Of a stretch of 11,858 nt of DNA, positions 6,592 to 11,858 are shown one piece after another. Under the pieces are notes generated by a model. It made no database searches and was not told the origin of the DNA. It saw nothing but the letters and a program-made list of their open reading frames with translations. The DNA lies in assembly GCA_020859875.1 (NCBI GenBank), contig JAJBVJ010000016.1, forward strand, positions 1-11,858, in the 5' to 3' direction. Origin of the DNA: Rikenellaceae bacterium. GTDB taxonomy: Bacteria > Bacteroidota > Bacteroidia > Bacteroidales > Rikenellaceae. Each line of letters starts with the position of its first letter. Position 1 is the stretch's first letter. The translations under genes were made by a program, and so were the position numbers.

Positions 6592-8700
6592 ATGGCAAAT
6601 TTTCTGGACAACAGCATACGGTTCCTCAAAGGCGTCGGGGATAGCCGAGCACTACTTCTTCAGAAGGAGCTGGGCATCTCGACCATGCGCGATCTGTTGT
6701 GGTATTTCCCGTTCCGCCATATCGACCGTTCGCGCTACTATAAAGTCGGGGAGATCAGGGACGAGTCCGCCGCCTACATCCAGCTCCAGGTGCGCATCGA
6801 AGGGGTGTCTGTCCAGGGCGCCGGGCCCAAAGCCCGCCTTACGGCCGTCGCACGGGACGAAACGGGGGTGGTCGAGCTGGCATGGTTCCGCGGAATAAAA
6901 TGGATGGCCAAACGTCTCGAGGCGGGCCGCCGGTATGTGGTATTCGGCAGGCCGGGCTTCTTCAACGGCCGCCTGCAGATGGTTCACCCCGAGATCGAGG
7001 CCGTCGGCACCGCCCGGGAGCGCCCCTCGGGAATGCAGGGAATATACAGCACCACGGAGGCCCTCTCCTCCGCCCGGCTCGGTACCCGCGGAATATACGA
7101 CCTTGTATGCAACCTTTGGGAAGTCGCCAAAGACCATATCACCGAGACCATACCCGGGCGGATCATGTCCGAATATAACCTTATACCGCTGTGCGAAGCC
7201 CTCGAGAATATCCATTTCCCGAAAAACCAGGAACTTTTGGCGGCAGCCCGGTACCGGCTGAAATTCGAGGAGCTCTTCGGCCTGCATCTGGGGATCGTCT
7301 CCCGGCGGCAGGGCCGCATCGAGAAGTCCAACGGCTTTATGTTCAACCGGGTGGGAGACCGGTTCAACGAATTTTACAGCGGCCACCTGCCCTTCGAGCT
7401 GACCGGCGCCCAGAAACGGGTTATAAAGGAGATACGGGCCGACACGGTCACCGGCCACCAGATGAACCGGCTTCTGCAGGGAGATGTGGGCAGCGGCAAG
7501 ACCCTTGTAGCGCTTATGAGCATGCTCCTGGCCGCCGACAACGGCTTCCAGTCCTGCATGATGGCCCCCACCGAAATACTCGCCCGCCAGCATTACGCCA
7601 CCATCGTAAACCTTCTGGGAGAAATGGATGTGCGCACCGCCGTGCTCACCGGTTCCACCCGCGCCAAAGAGAGGAATGATATACTCGAAAAACTCGAAGC
7701 CGGGCAGATCGATATACTGTTGGGCACCCACGCCCTGATCGAGGAGAGGGTGCGGTTCGCCAACCTGGGATTTGTCGTGATCGATGAGCAGCACCGCTTC
7801 GGCGTGGAACAGAGGGCCCGCCTGTGGACCAAGAACCACAATCCTCCCCACGTGCTTGTTATGACCGCCACCCCTATCCCGCGTACACTGGCCATGACCC
7901 TTTACGGCGACCTCGACGTCTCGGTGATCGACGAGCTTCCGCCCGGGCGGAAGCCTGTGAAGACCATGCATCTGCGGGACTCGCAGCGCCTAAGGATCTA
8001 CGGTTTCCTGGCCGAACAGATAGAACTGGGCCGGCAAATATACATCGTCTACCCACTTATCGGCGGCTCCGAAAAAACGGACTACAAAGACCTCCAGGAC
8101 GGTTTCGAGGGCATCAGCCGCCAGTTCCCGCCGCCGCGTTACTTTACCACCGTTGTGCACGGGCGGATGAAGGCGGCGGACAAAGAGGCCAACATGAAAC
8201 TTTTTAAGGAGGGCACGGCCAATATTATGGTGTCGACCACCGTTATCGAAGTAGGCGTCGATGTCCCCAATGCCACGGTGATGGTTATCGAAAGTGCGGA
8301 GAGGTTCGGCCTCTCGCAGCTCCACCAGCTGCGGGGCCGCGTGGGAAGGGGCGGCGGACAGTCTTACTGCATACTTATGAGCGGGGATAAACTATCGGCC
8401 GACGCCCGGGCAAGGCTCGCGGCGATGGTACGTACCGGCGACGGATTCGAACTCTCGGAGCTCGACCTGAAACTGCGCGGTGCGGGCGACCTGGCAGGCA
8501 CTCAGCAGAGCGGTTTGGCACTCGAATTGAAGATATCTAACCTCGGGAAAGACTCTGCCATCGTCGAACTTTGCCGCACTGCGGCCCAAAAAATATTCGA
8601 CGGAGGTTACGGGTTCGACCCCCGGGAGATTGAATTATTAGAAGAGCTCAGATCGCGCCATATGACCTCAACAGAGGGCGATTTCAGCATGATTTCATAA
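6592..8700 (+). CDS. recG: ATP-dependent DNA helicase RecG
   Basis: This 702-residue superfamily 2 helicase regresses stalled replication forks and processes branched recombination intermediates. An N-terminal OB-fold wedge domain spans roughly residues 50-160. Walker A GDVGSGKT is at 297-304, the DEQH box at 398-401, TATPIPRT at 425-432, motif V STTVIEVGVDVP at about 548-559, and motif VI QLRGRVGRGG around 579-588. The LKLRGAGDL segment at 626-634 followed by GTQQSG is the C-terminal TRG region characteristic of RecG. Length matches the family (about 690-700). I use the ATG at 6592 (MANFLDNSIRFLKGVG), which matches the family N-terminus; a TTG at 6547 in frame would place the -7 element inside the coding region. 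It appears to be transcribed from its own promoter. Confidence 0.97.
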   Translation: MANFLDNSIRFLKGVGDSRALLLQKELGISTMRDLLWYFPFRHIDRSRYYKVGEIRDESAAYIQLQVRIEGVSVQGAGPKARLTAVARDETGVVELAWFRGIKWMAKRLEAGRRYVVFGRPGFFNGRLQMVHPEIEAVGTARERPSGMQGIYSTTEALSSARLGTRGIYDLVCNLWEVAKDHITETIPGRIMSEYNLIPLCEALENIHFPKNQELLAAARYRLKFEELFGLHLGIVSRRQGRIEKSNGFMFNRVGDRFNEFYSGHLPFELTGAQKRVIKEIRADTVTGHQMNRLLQGDVGSGKTLVALMSMLLAADNGFQSCMMAPTEILARQHYATIVNLLGEMDVRTAVLTGSTRAKERNDILEKLEAGQIDILLGTHALIEERVRFANLGFVVIDEQHRFGVEQRARLWTKNHNPPHVLVMTATPIPRTLAMTLYGDLDVSVIDELPPGRKPVKTMHLRDSQRLRIYGFLAEQIELGRQIYIVYPLIGGSEKTDYKDLQDGFEGISRQFPPPRYFTTVVHGRMKAADKEANMKLFKEGTANIMVSTTVIEVGVDVPNATVMVIESAERFGLSQLHQLRGRVGRGGGQSYCILMSGDKLSADARARLAAMVRTGDGFELSELDLKLRGAGDLAGTQQSGLALELKISNLGKDSAIVELCRTAAQKIFDGGYGFDPREIELLEELRSRHMTSTEGDFSMIS

Positions 8701-8730
8701 TAAAACGGCCGAAAGCCGGATATAAAAGAT

Positions 8731-8738
8731 TAAATTTG
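8731..8738 (+). promoter_or_regulatory. -7 promoter element ahead of the DUF3108 gene
   Basis: TAAATTTG fits TAnnTTTG exactly, 23 bases before the ATG at 8762. I see no TTTG at the -33 distance. A leader of about 17 bases would result. A 4-bp stem CGGC/GCCG at 8706-8718 between recG and this element is too weak to call a terminator. Confidence 0.45.
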
Positions 8739-8761
8739 TAAATCCTTAGCCTCGTATTGAT

Positions 8762-9619
8762 ATGAAATTGAAGATATTTATCCCGTTATTAGCCTGTATA
8801 TGCTCGCTGGCCGCCGCAACCGGCCAGAAGATACCGGCGACCAACGGAAGCAGTCCACTGGACAAGGAGAAGGAGATAGCCTTCAGCGACAACGAGAAGC
8901 TCACCTACATAGTAAGTTACAGCGCGGCACTCATCCCGAGGGTCGATGCGGGAGAGGTGGTGCTGCGCACCAGCCGTACCACGGTAAACTCCAAACCGGC
9001 CTATAATATCTATGCAAATGCCAAAGTGCTCGCCAGTTTCAAAAGCATATTCGATCTGGACGACACCTACCAGTCGTGGCTCGCGGCGGACGACCTTAAG
9101 CCTCTGAAATACTCCTTCCGCCTGAGGGAAGGAAAATACCGCGCAAACTGCGACTACACTTACGACTGGCCATCGGGGAAGGTGAAAACCCACTACCACA
9201 ACCTTAAAAAGCCCGAGGGGCGAACCACGGTGATAAGCCTCAAGAGCCGCAGTTACGACGCCATAGCCCTTTTCTACAACCTGCGCTGTGTGGATATGGG
9301 TAATTTCAGCGTCGGGGGCAAGTACAACCTCCAAATGGTGCTCGACGACAAGATCCGAACGGTGACATTCAAATTCCTGGGCCGGGAGCAGCGCAAAATC
9401 GGCAAACTGGGCACCTTCAATACCCTGAAATTCTCCTGCACGATAGCCACTTCCTCCGACAGCGAAAGCTTCGAGGACGGCAGCGAATTCTTCCTCTGGG
9501 TCACCGACGACAAGAACCGCATACCGGTCTACCTCGAATCGCCGATCAAGGTCGGCAGTGTAAAGGTGACCCTCACCGATTACCAGAACCTGAAACATCC
9601 GGTGGGCAAGGCCAAATAA
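8762..9619 (+). CDS. Secreted DUF3108-family protein
   Basis: This is a 285-residue protein with an N-terminal signal peptide (MKLK, hydrophobic 5-19, likely cleavage near ATG-Q at residue 21). A Cys11 preceded by LLA resembles a lipobox but lies too close to the N-terminus to be convincing. The mature part is beta-rich and matches the DUF3108 pattern: 'EKLTYIVSYSAALIPRVDAGEVVL' (45-68), 'VLASFKSIFDLDDTYQSWLAADDLKPLKYSFRLREGKY' (89-126), 'RSYDAIALFYNLRCVDMGNFSVG' (163-185), and a final 'DDKNRIPVYLESPIKVGSVKVTL' (251-273). The fold resembles a lipid-binding-type barrel in my recollection, but no function is established; periplasmic or outer-membrane location is inferred. Start is the only sensible ATG with a signal sequence. 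It lies 61 bases after recG with its own -7 element. Confidence 0.8.
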   Translation: MKLKIFIPLLACICSLAAATGQKIPATNGSSPLDKEKEIAFSDNEKLTYIVSYSAALIPRVDAGEVVLRTSRTTVNSKPAYNIYANAKVLASFKSIFDLDDTYQSWLAADDLKPLKYSFRLREGKYRANCDYTYDWPSGKVKTHYHNLKKPEGRTTVISLKSRSYDAIALFYNLRCVDMGNFSVGGKYNLQMVLDDKIRTVTFKFLGREQRKIGKLGTFNTLKFSCTIATSSDSESFEDGSEFFLWVTDDKNRIPVYLESPIKVGSVKVTLTDYQNLKHPVGKAK

Positions 9620-9651
9620 TTGGCCGAAGTCGCCGGAAATAACTATATTTG
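9620..9651 (+). promoter_or_regulatory. Probable promoter of the coiled-coil gene
   Basis: TATATTTG (9644-9651) is an exact TAnnTTTG -7 element. TTGG at 9620-9623 differs in one base from the -33 TTTG, and the spacing is 20 bases. The implied leader is about 23 bases. The -33 element touches the stop codon of the DUF3108 gene. Confidence 0.55.
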
Positions 9652-9680
9652 TCTTCCCCCAAACAAGTAAATGAACCGGA

Positions 9681-10589
9681 ATGGACAATTACGACTACGG
9701 GAACGATCCCGACTACGGCGGCAGCTCTTCGCCCGATAAATCGATAAAAGGGTATCAAATCATCATCGTCGTTCTGGCGGTGATTCTCGGGGTACTATCC
9801 TTTCTCTATTACAACCAGATGAACACGCTCAAGAAGGAGTATGCCATCGAACGGGACACCCTTACCAACCGCCTGTCGAACATTATGCTCGAATACCGCG
9901 ACTTGCAGACCGAGAACGACACCATATCCCGTTACCTCGACGTGGAGAGGGAACGCGCCGACTCCCTGATGGAGAGCCTCACCCGGGAGCGGAACCTCAG
10001 CCGGGCCAAGATACGCCAATACGAAAAGGAACTCGGTACCCTGCGCACCGTGATGCAGGGCTACGTCCAGCAGATAGACTCGCTCAACACCGTAAACAAA
10101 AGGTTGATCGCCGAGAATGTCGACTACCGCCAACAGGTCACCTCACAGCGCCTGCGCGCCGATATGGCCGAAGAGATGGCCGACGAACTGTCCACCAAGA
10201 TACGCCGCGGCGCGGTCATCCGGGTACGCGGAATAGCGCTGGTAGCCCTCTCGAGCAACGACCGCGAGGTGTCGCGGGCCAACCGCGCGGCAAGGCTCCG
10301 GGTAGACCTCACCCTTACGGGCAACGAACTATCCGAACCGGGCAGCCGGGCGATCTACGTCCGCATCACGGGCCCCGACGGCTATGTGATGGCAAACTCC
10401 ACGGGGGCGATGTTCGAGTTCGAGGGCGAATACCGCACTTACTCCGCCATGAGAGAGGTCGATTACCAGAACGAAGACCTAACAGTGAGCATATTTTATA
10501 ACGGCACGGGGATAACCAGCGGGGTATATTCCGTGGAGGTATATATCGACGGTTACCTTTCGGGAAGCTCCGAAGTGGTACTCCGGTAA
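9681..10589 (+). CDS. Membrane-anchored coiled-coil protein with C-terminal beta domain, unknown function
   Basis: I do not recognise a named family with confidence. The 302-residue product has three parts. Residues 1-23 are an acidic, Tyr/Gly/Ser-rich cytoplasmic tail. Residues 25-43 form one TM helix (YQIIIVVLAVILGVLSFLYY region) without a cleavage site. Residues 46-172 form a charged coiled coil with heptad-like spacing ('RDTLTNRLSNIMLEYRDLQ', 'VNKRLIAENVDYRQQV'). Residues 178-302 are beta-rich, with 'AARLRVDLTLTGNEL', 'SRAIYVRITGPDGYVMAN' and 'SGVYSVEVYIDGYLSGSSEVVLR', suggesting an Ig-like sandwich. N-in topology would place coil and beta domain in the periplasm. Proteins of this layout are widespread in Bacteroidales and are sometimes mislabelled as SMC-like. 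The ATG at 9671 is in another frame. It follows the DUF3108 gene but has its own promoter-like element, and ends at a strong terminator. Confidence 0.8.
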   Translation: MDNYDYGNDPDYGGSSSPDKSIKGYQIIIVVLAVILGVLSFLYYNQMNTLKKEYAIERDTLTNRLSNIMLEYRDLQTENDTISRYLDVERERADSLMESLTRERNLSRAKIRQYEKELGTLRTVMQGYVQQIDSLNTVNKRLIAENVDYRQQVTSQRLRADMAEEMADELSTKIRRGAVIRVRGIALVALSSNDREVSRANRAARLRVDLTLTGNELSEPGSRAIYVRITGPDGYVMANSTGAMFEFEGEYRTYSAMREVDYQNEDLTVSIFYNGTGITSGVYSVEVYIDGYLSGSSEVVLR

Positions 10590-10601
10590 GTCGCACACTT
10601 A

Positions 10602-10649
10602 AAAACATTGGGTTCCTTTCCCTATATCGGGAAAGGAACCCAATGTTTT
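10602..10649. terminator. Bidirectional intrinsic terminator with a perfect 21-bp stem
   Basis: Arm 10602-10622 and arm 10629-10649 are perfectly complementary over 21 bases around a 6-base loop (TATATC). The outer ends are A-rich on the left (five A, 10601-10605) and T-rich on the right (TTTT, 10646-10649), so a U-run follows the stem in either direction. It lies between the convergent stops at 10589 and 10667, as expected for a shared terminator. Confidence 0.9.
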
Positions 10650-10666
10650 CGGAAACCGGCACGGAC

Positions 10667-11152
10667 CTACTCTATAACTTTATGCACAGGCACCTCCACC
10701 TGCTTGCCGTCCGCCGAATAAAATGCCGTGTGCCTCTGCGCTTCGCAATTTATATAGTCGGTATATAGGTCGACCAGGTACTGGTCGGGCTCGCTGCCGT
10801 CGCCCCAGTCGACGGTGATTTTTTCTTTACGCAGGTTGTCGTCGGAGCTAAGCGGCCCGAAAGCCAGAATACTCTTTCCGATAGGATCGTCGTAGTAAAC
10901 ACGCAACCTTATGCCGCCAAAATCTATAAGTTCCCCTCGATAGGTATAGACCTTATTTGCGAACCTGATCGAGATCCCCCACAAAAAGCTCCCCTCGGAA
11001 TTATCTTCGAGCAGGTCTTCTCCATTCGAGTCGGTAACCGCAAATTCCATCCAGCCGTAGTGGGCCTCTTTGGGCTCTCCTTTGCAATCGTCGTCGCTGC
11101 ATGCGGAAAAGGCAAATGCCGACAGTAGTAATAAAAGAGTTTTGATTTTCAT
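10667..11152 (-). CDS. Small lipoprotein, probably surface-exposed, unknown function
   Basis: The 161-residue product has a clear lipoprotein signal: MKIK, a Leu/Phe/Ala-rich core and a lipobox FSAC with Cys18. It is followed by Ser-Asp-Asp-Asp, then Cys-Lys-Gly-Glu. An acidic stretch right after the lipidated Cys is the known lipoprotein export signal for surface display in Bacteroidota, so outer-leaflet exposure is inferred. The mature part is short, acidic and beta-rich ('WGISIRFANKVYTYRGELIDFGGIRLRVYYDD'; 'KITVDWGDGSEPDQYLVDLYTDYINC') and I recognise no domain. Cys23 and a Cys near residue 137 could form a disulphide. It converges on the coiled-coil gene and shares its terminator. An 11-base inverted repeat lies 10 bases upstream of the start. 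No TAnnTTTG element is visible. Confidence 0.75.
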   Translation of the reverse strand: MKIKTLLLLLSAFAFSACSDDDCKGEPKEAHYGWMEFAVTDSNGEDLLEDNSEGSFLWGISIRFANKVYTYRGELIDFGGIRLRVYYDDPIGKSILAFGPLSSDDNLRKEKITVDWGDGSEPDQYLVDLYTDYINCEAQRHTAFYSADGKQVEVPVHKVIE

Positions 11153-11162
11153 AACAGGAAAG

Positions 11163-11224
11163 TTTAGGGTTTGTAATTAAAAGATGCGGGTAGCGGCCTT
11201 TTTGTTGCATCGGCAAACCCTAAA
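11163..11224 (-). promoter_or_regulatory. Long-armed stem-loop just upstream of the lipoprotein start
   Basis: TTTAGGGTTTG (11163-11173) and CAAACCCTAAA (11214-11224) are perfect 11-base inverted copies. A nested GATGC/GCATC pair (11183-11187 with 11207-11211) lies inside. On the minus strand the 3' arm ends 10 bases before the ATG at 11152, so in a 5' leader it could mask ribosome access, or as DNA it could be an operator. There is no U-run to make it a terminator of the lipoprotein gene. Confidence 0.45.
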
Positions 11225-11305
11225 GCGGCATCCGGCGTGGGGAAGCCGGTTAAGGCCTCGAACTTTTTGCTATTTTTAAAGTCTCTTTTCCTACTTGCGG
11301 CTCAG

Positions 11306-11330
11306 GCTGCTCCGAGTAAAACTCGGCAGC
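11306..11330. repeat. Bulged hairpin
   Basis: GCTGC (11306-11310) and CGAGT (11313-11317) pair with ACTCG (11321-11325) and GCAGC (11326-11330) around an AAA loop, leaving a two-base TC bulge on the left strand. No T-run follows, so it is not a plain terminator. Confidence 0.5.
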
Positions 11331-11361
11331 ATTCGCTCCGCTGCGTCGGTTGCATCAAGGT

Positions 11362-11507
11362 AAAAAGTGGCGAAGAAAGAACCTGGGCACTTGATTAGGC
11401 GAGCCGTTAAGGAAATGACAACCCATCGTTGTTGTGGCCCGTAGGAGTAGTTTATACCGAGTTTTCTTTCCACTTTTTGAGTGTCCAAAAAGTGGCAAAA
11501 AGACACC
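11362..11507. repeat. Three copies of an AAAAAGTGG motif, two direct and one inverted
   Basis: Copy A begins at 11362 (AAAAAGTGGCGAAGAAAGAA). Copy B is inverted and reads leftward from 11478 (AAAAAGTGGAAAGAAAAC). Copy C begins at 11487 (AAAAAGTGGCAAAAAGACAC). B and C form a hairpin with perfect 9-base arms (11470-11478 with 11487-11495) and loop GAGTGTCC. A and B bracket about 80 bases that include a short ACAAC/GTTGT stem (11418-11432). Confidence 0.6.
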
Positions 11508-11512
11508 GCCGC

Positions 11513-11599
11513 GCCGGAGCAGGAGTTGCTTCCGGGAGCTTCCCTCCATACACGATATTACGGGTGATCTCCCTCACGCAACTTGTTTCCTGCTCCGGC
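11513..11599. repeat. Long inverted repeat with nested stems
   Basis: GCCGGAGCAGGA (11513-11524) and TCCTGCTCCGGC (11588-11599) are perfect 12-base inverted copies. The next inner GTTGC (11525-11529) pairs with GCAAC (11578-11582) across a five-base bulge, and GGGAG (11534-11538) can pair with CTCCC (11569-11573). The 87-base element thus folds as three stacked stems with a central loop of about 30 bases. Confidence 0.6.
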
Positions 11600-11628
11600 T
11601 AAAAACGGCGGGATTGATGACCTTCGGT

Positions 11629-11758
11629 CTTCCTCCTCCTTGCGGGGTCGAGCCTGTGAGCAGTCTCTCCTCCCGCTTCGTTCGTCGGTTGGCTTTGCCT
11701 TCCTCCTCCTCTCTCGGCCTCGCGTGCAAGCCCGCGGGCTCTCGTTCGTTCGTCGGTT
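11629..11758. repeat. Two imperfect direct repeats of about 70 bases
   Basis: CTTCCTCCTCCT occurs at 11629-11640 and again at 11699-11710, offset 70. CGTTCGTCGGTT occurs at 11679-11690 and 11747-11758, offset 68. The sequence between them is only loosely similar, so these are diverged duplicates or copies of a modular repeat. Confidence 0.55.
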
Positions 11759-11773
11759 CCGGCTCCGCCGGAA
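11757..11773. repeat. Perfect short GC hairpin
   Basis: TTCCGGC (11757-11763) pairs with GCCGGAA (11767-11773) around a three-base loop. It overlaps the end of the second direct repeat. The bases after it (ATAGAGTTT) are only mildly T-rich, so terminator activity is doubtful. Confidence 0.45.
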
Positions 11774-11790
11774 ATAGAGTTTAGGCCGGG

Positions 11791-11816
11791 CGCCGAAGGC
11801 CAGTGGCCCTCCGGCG
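11791..11816. repeat. Two-step GC hairpin near the window end
   Basis: CGCCG (11791-11795) pairs with CGGCG (11812-11816), and inner GGCC (11798-11801) with GGCC (11805-11808) around AGT. It lies 42 bases before the end of the window and could precede the next gene. Confidence 0.4.
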
Positions 11817-11858
11817 TACCGCCGAATGAGCGAAGGAGCACGTAAGAAATTTTTTCCT

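Larger units (their letters stand above)
11225..11858. other. Gene-free, repeat-rich intergenic region at the right end
   Basis: No reading frame here looks like a real protein. Open frames on both strands run through low-complexity CT/GA-rich tracts and give Arg/Ser/Pro-rich translations without a domain. Instead the region holds closely packed hairpins and repeats: a bulged stem at 11306-11330, an AAAAAGTGG family at 11362-11496, a long inverted repeat at 11513-11599, a 70-base direct repeat at 11629-11758, and GC hairpins at 11757-11773 and 11791-11816. Base use (CT-rich tracts, repeated TTCGTTCG) is unlike the neighbouring genes. I read it as a structured intergenic repeat element or non-coding RNA locus. 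The final bases AAATTTTTTCCT may belong to the leader of a gene outside the window. Confidence 0.55.

Noticed and set aside
6652..7971. 439-residue open frame on the minus strand
   Set aside because: It lies entirely opposite recG, whose helicase motifs are complete. The translation is His/Gly/Val-rich, a typical antisense shadow in GC-rich DNA.
8706..8718. Terminator after recG
   Set aside because: The CGGC/GCCG stem has only 4 base pairs and no T-run follows.
8789..9688. 299-residue open frame on the minus strand
   Set aside because: It is antisense to the DUF3108 gene, which has a signal peptide and promoter element. The antisense translation has a biased, low-information composition.
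11629..11758. Possible CRISPR-like repeats
   Set aside because: Only two copies occur, the repeated cores are 12 bases at slightly different offsets, and there are no regular spacers or cas genes.
11434..11784. 116-residue open frame on the plus strand in the right-end repeat block
   Set aside because: It runs through hairpins and CT-rich repeats, its translation is Ser/Arg/Pro/Leu-rich without a domain, and overlapping open frames exist on the other strand. The openness is better explained by composition. If it recurs as protein in relatives, it would be because the repeat recurs.

Overview
The window is a stretch of conserved chromosome from a high-GC member of the Bacteroidota, most likely a Bacteroidales near Alistipes/Rikenellaceae. 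This rests on protein families seen in the sequence (WbqC, a SPOR-like protein, a LEA-like lipoprotein, a DUF3108 protein, a YugP-type peptidase), on Bacteroidota-type -7 promoter elements (TAnnTTTG) ahead of several genes, on weak or absent Shine-Dalgarno sequences, and on a lipoprotein with an acidic Cys-Ser-Asp-Asp-Asp N-terminus. The genus is inference.

Left part (1-4200): the 3' end of ispG (isoprenoid synthesis by the MEP pathway) is followed, with a 4-base ATGA overlap, by a WbqC-family gene. This pair converges, with only 4 bases between stops, on a four-gene minus-strand operon. In transcription order the operon encodes an FtsX/LolC-LolE-type permease, the menaquinone methyltransferase UbiE/MenG, a LEA-like lipoprotein and a secreted SPOR-like protein. 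The ispG fragment carries an in-frame TAA at 38-40 in otherwise family-like sequence. That is the most concrete anomaly here, because MenG in the same window implies the cell needs prenyl precursors.

Middle (4200-8700): a divergent promoter region with a perfect 12-base palindrome separates the minus operon from a short-chain dehydrogenase. Next come a membrane zinc peptidase flanked on both sides by the same GC palindrome, D-aminoacyl-tRNA deacylase (dtd) and the DNA helicase recG. These look like housekeeping genes with several separate promoters rather than one operon.

Right part (8700-11858): a secreted DUF3108 protein and a membrane-anchored coiled-coil protein of unknown function each have a -7 element. 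A very strong bidirectional terminator separates them from a minus-strand, probably surface-exposed lipoprotein. The last 700 bases hold no credible gene. They are dense in inverted and direct repeats and look like a structured intergenic repeat element.

I see no phage, transposase, CRISPR array, tRNA or rRNA. No new multi-gene system is evident. The best candidates for something undescribed are the repeat-rich right end, the coiled-coil protein with its C-terminal beta domain, and the interrupted ispG.
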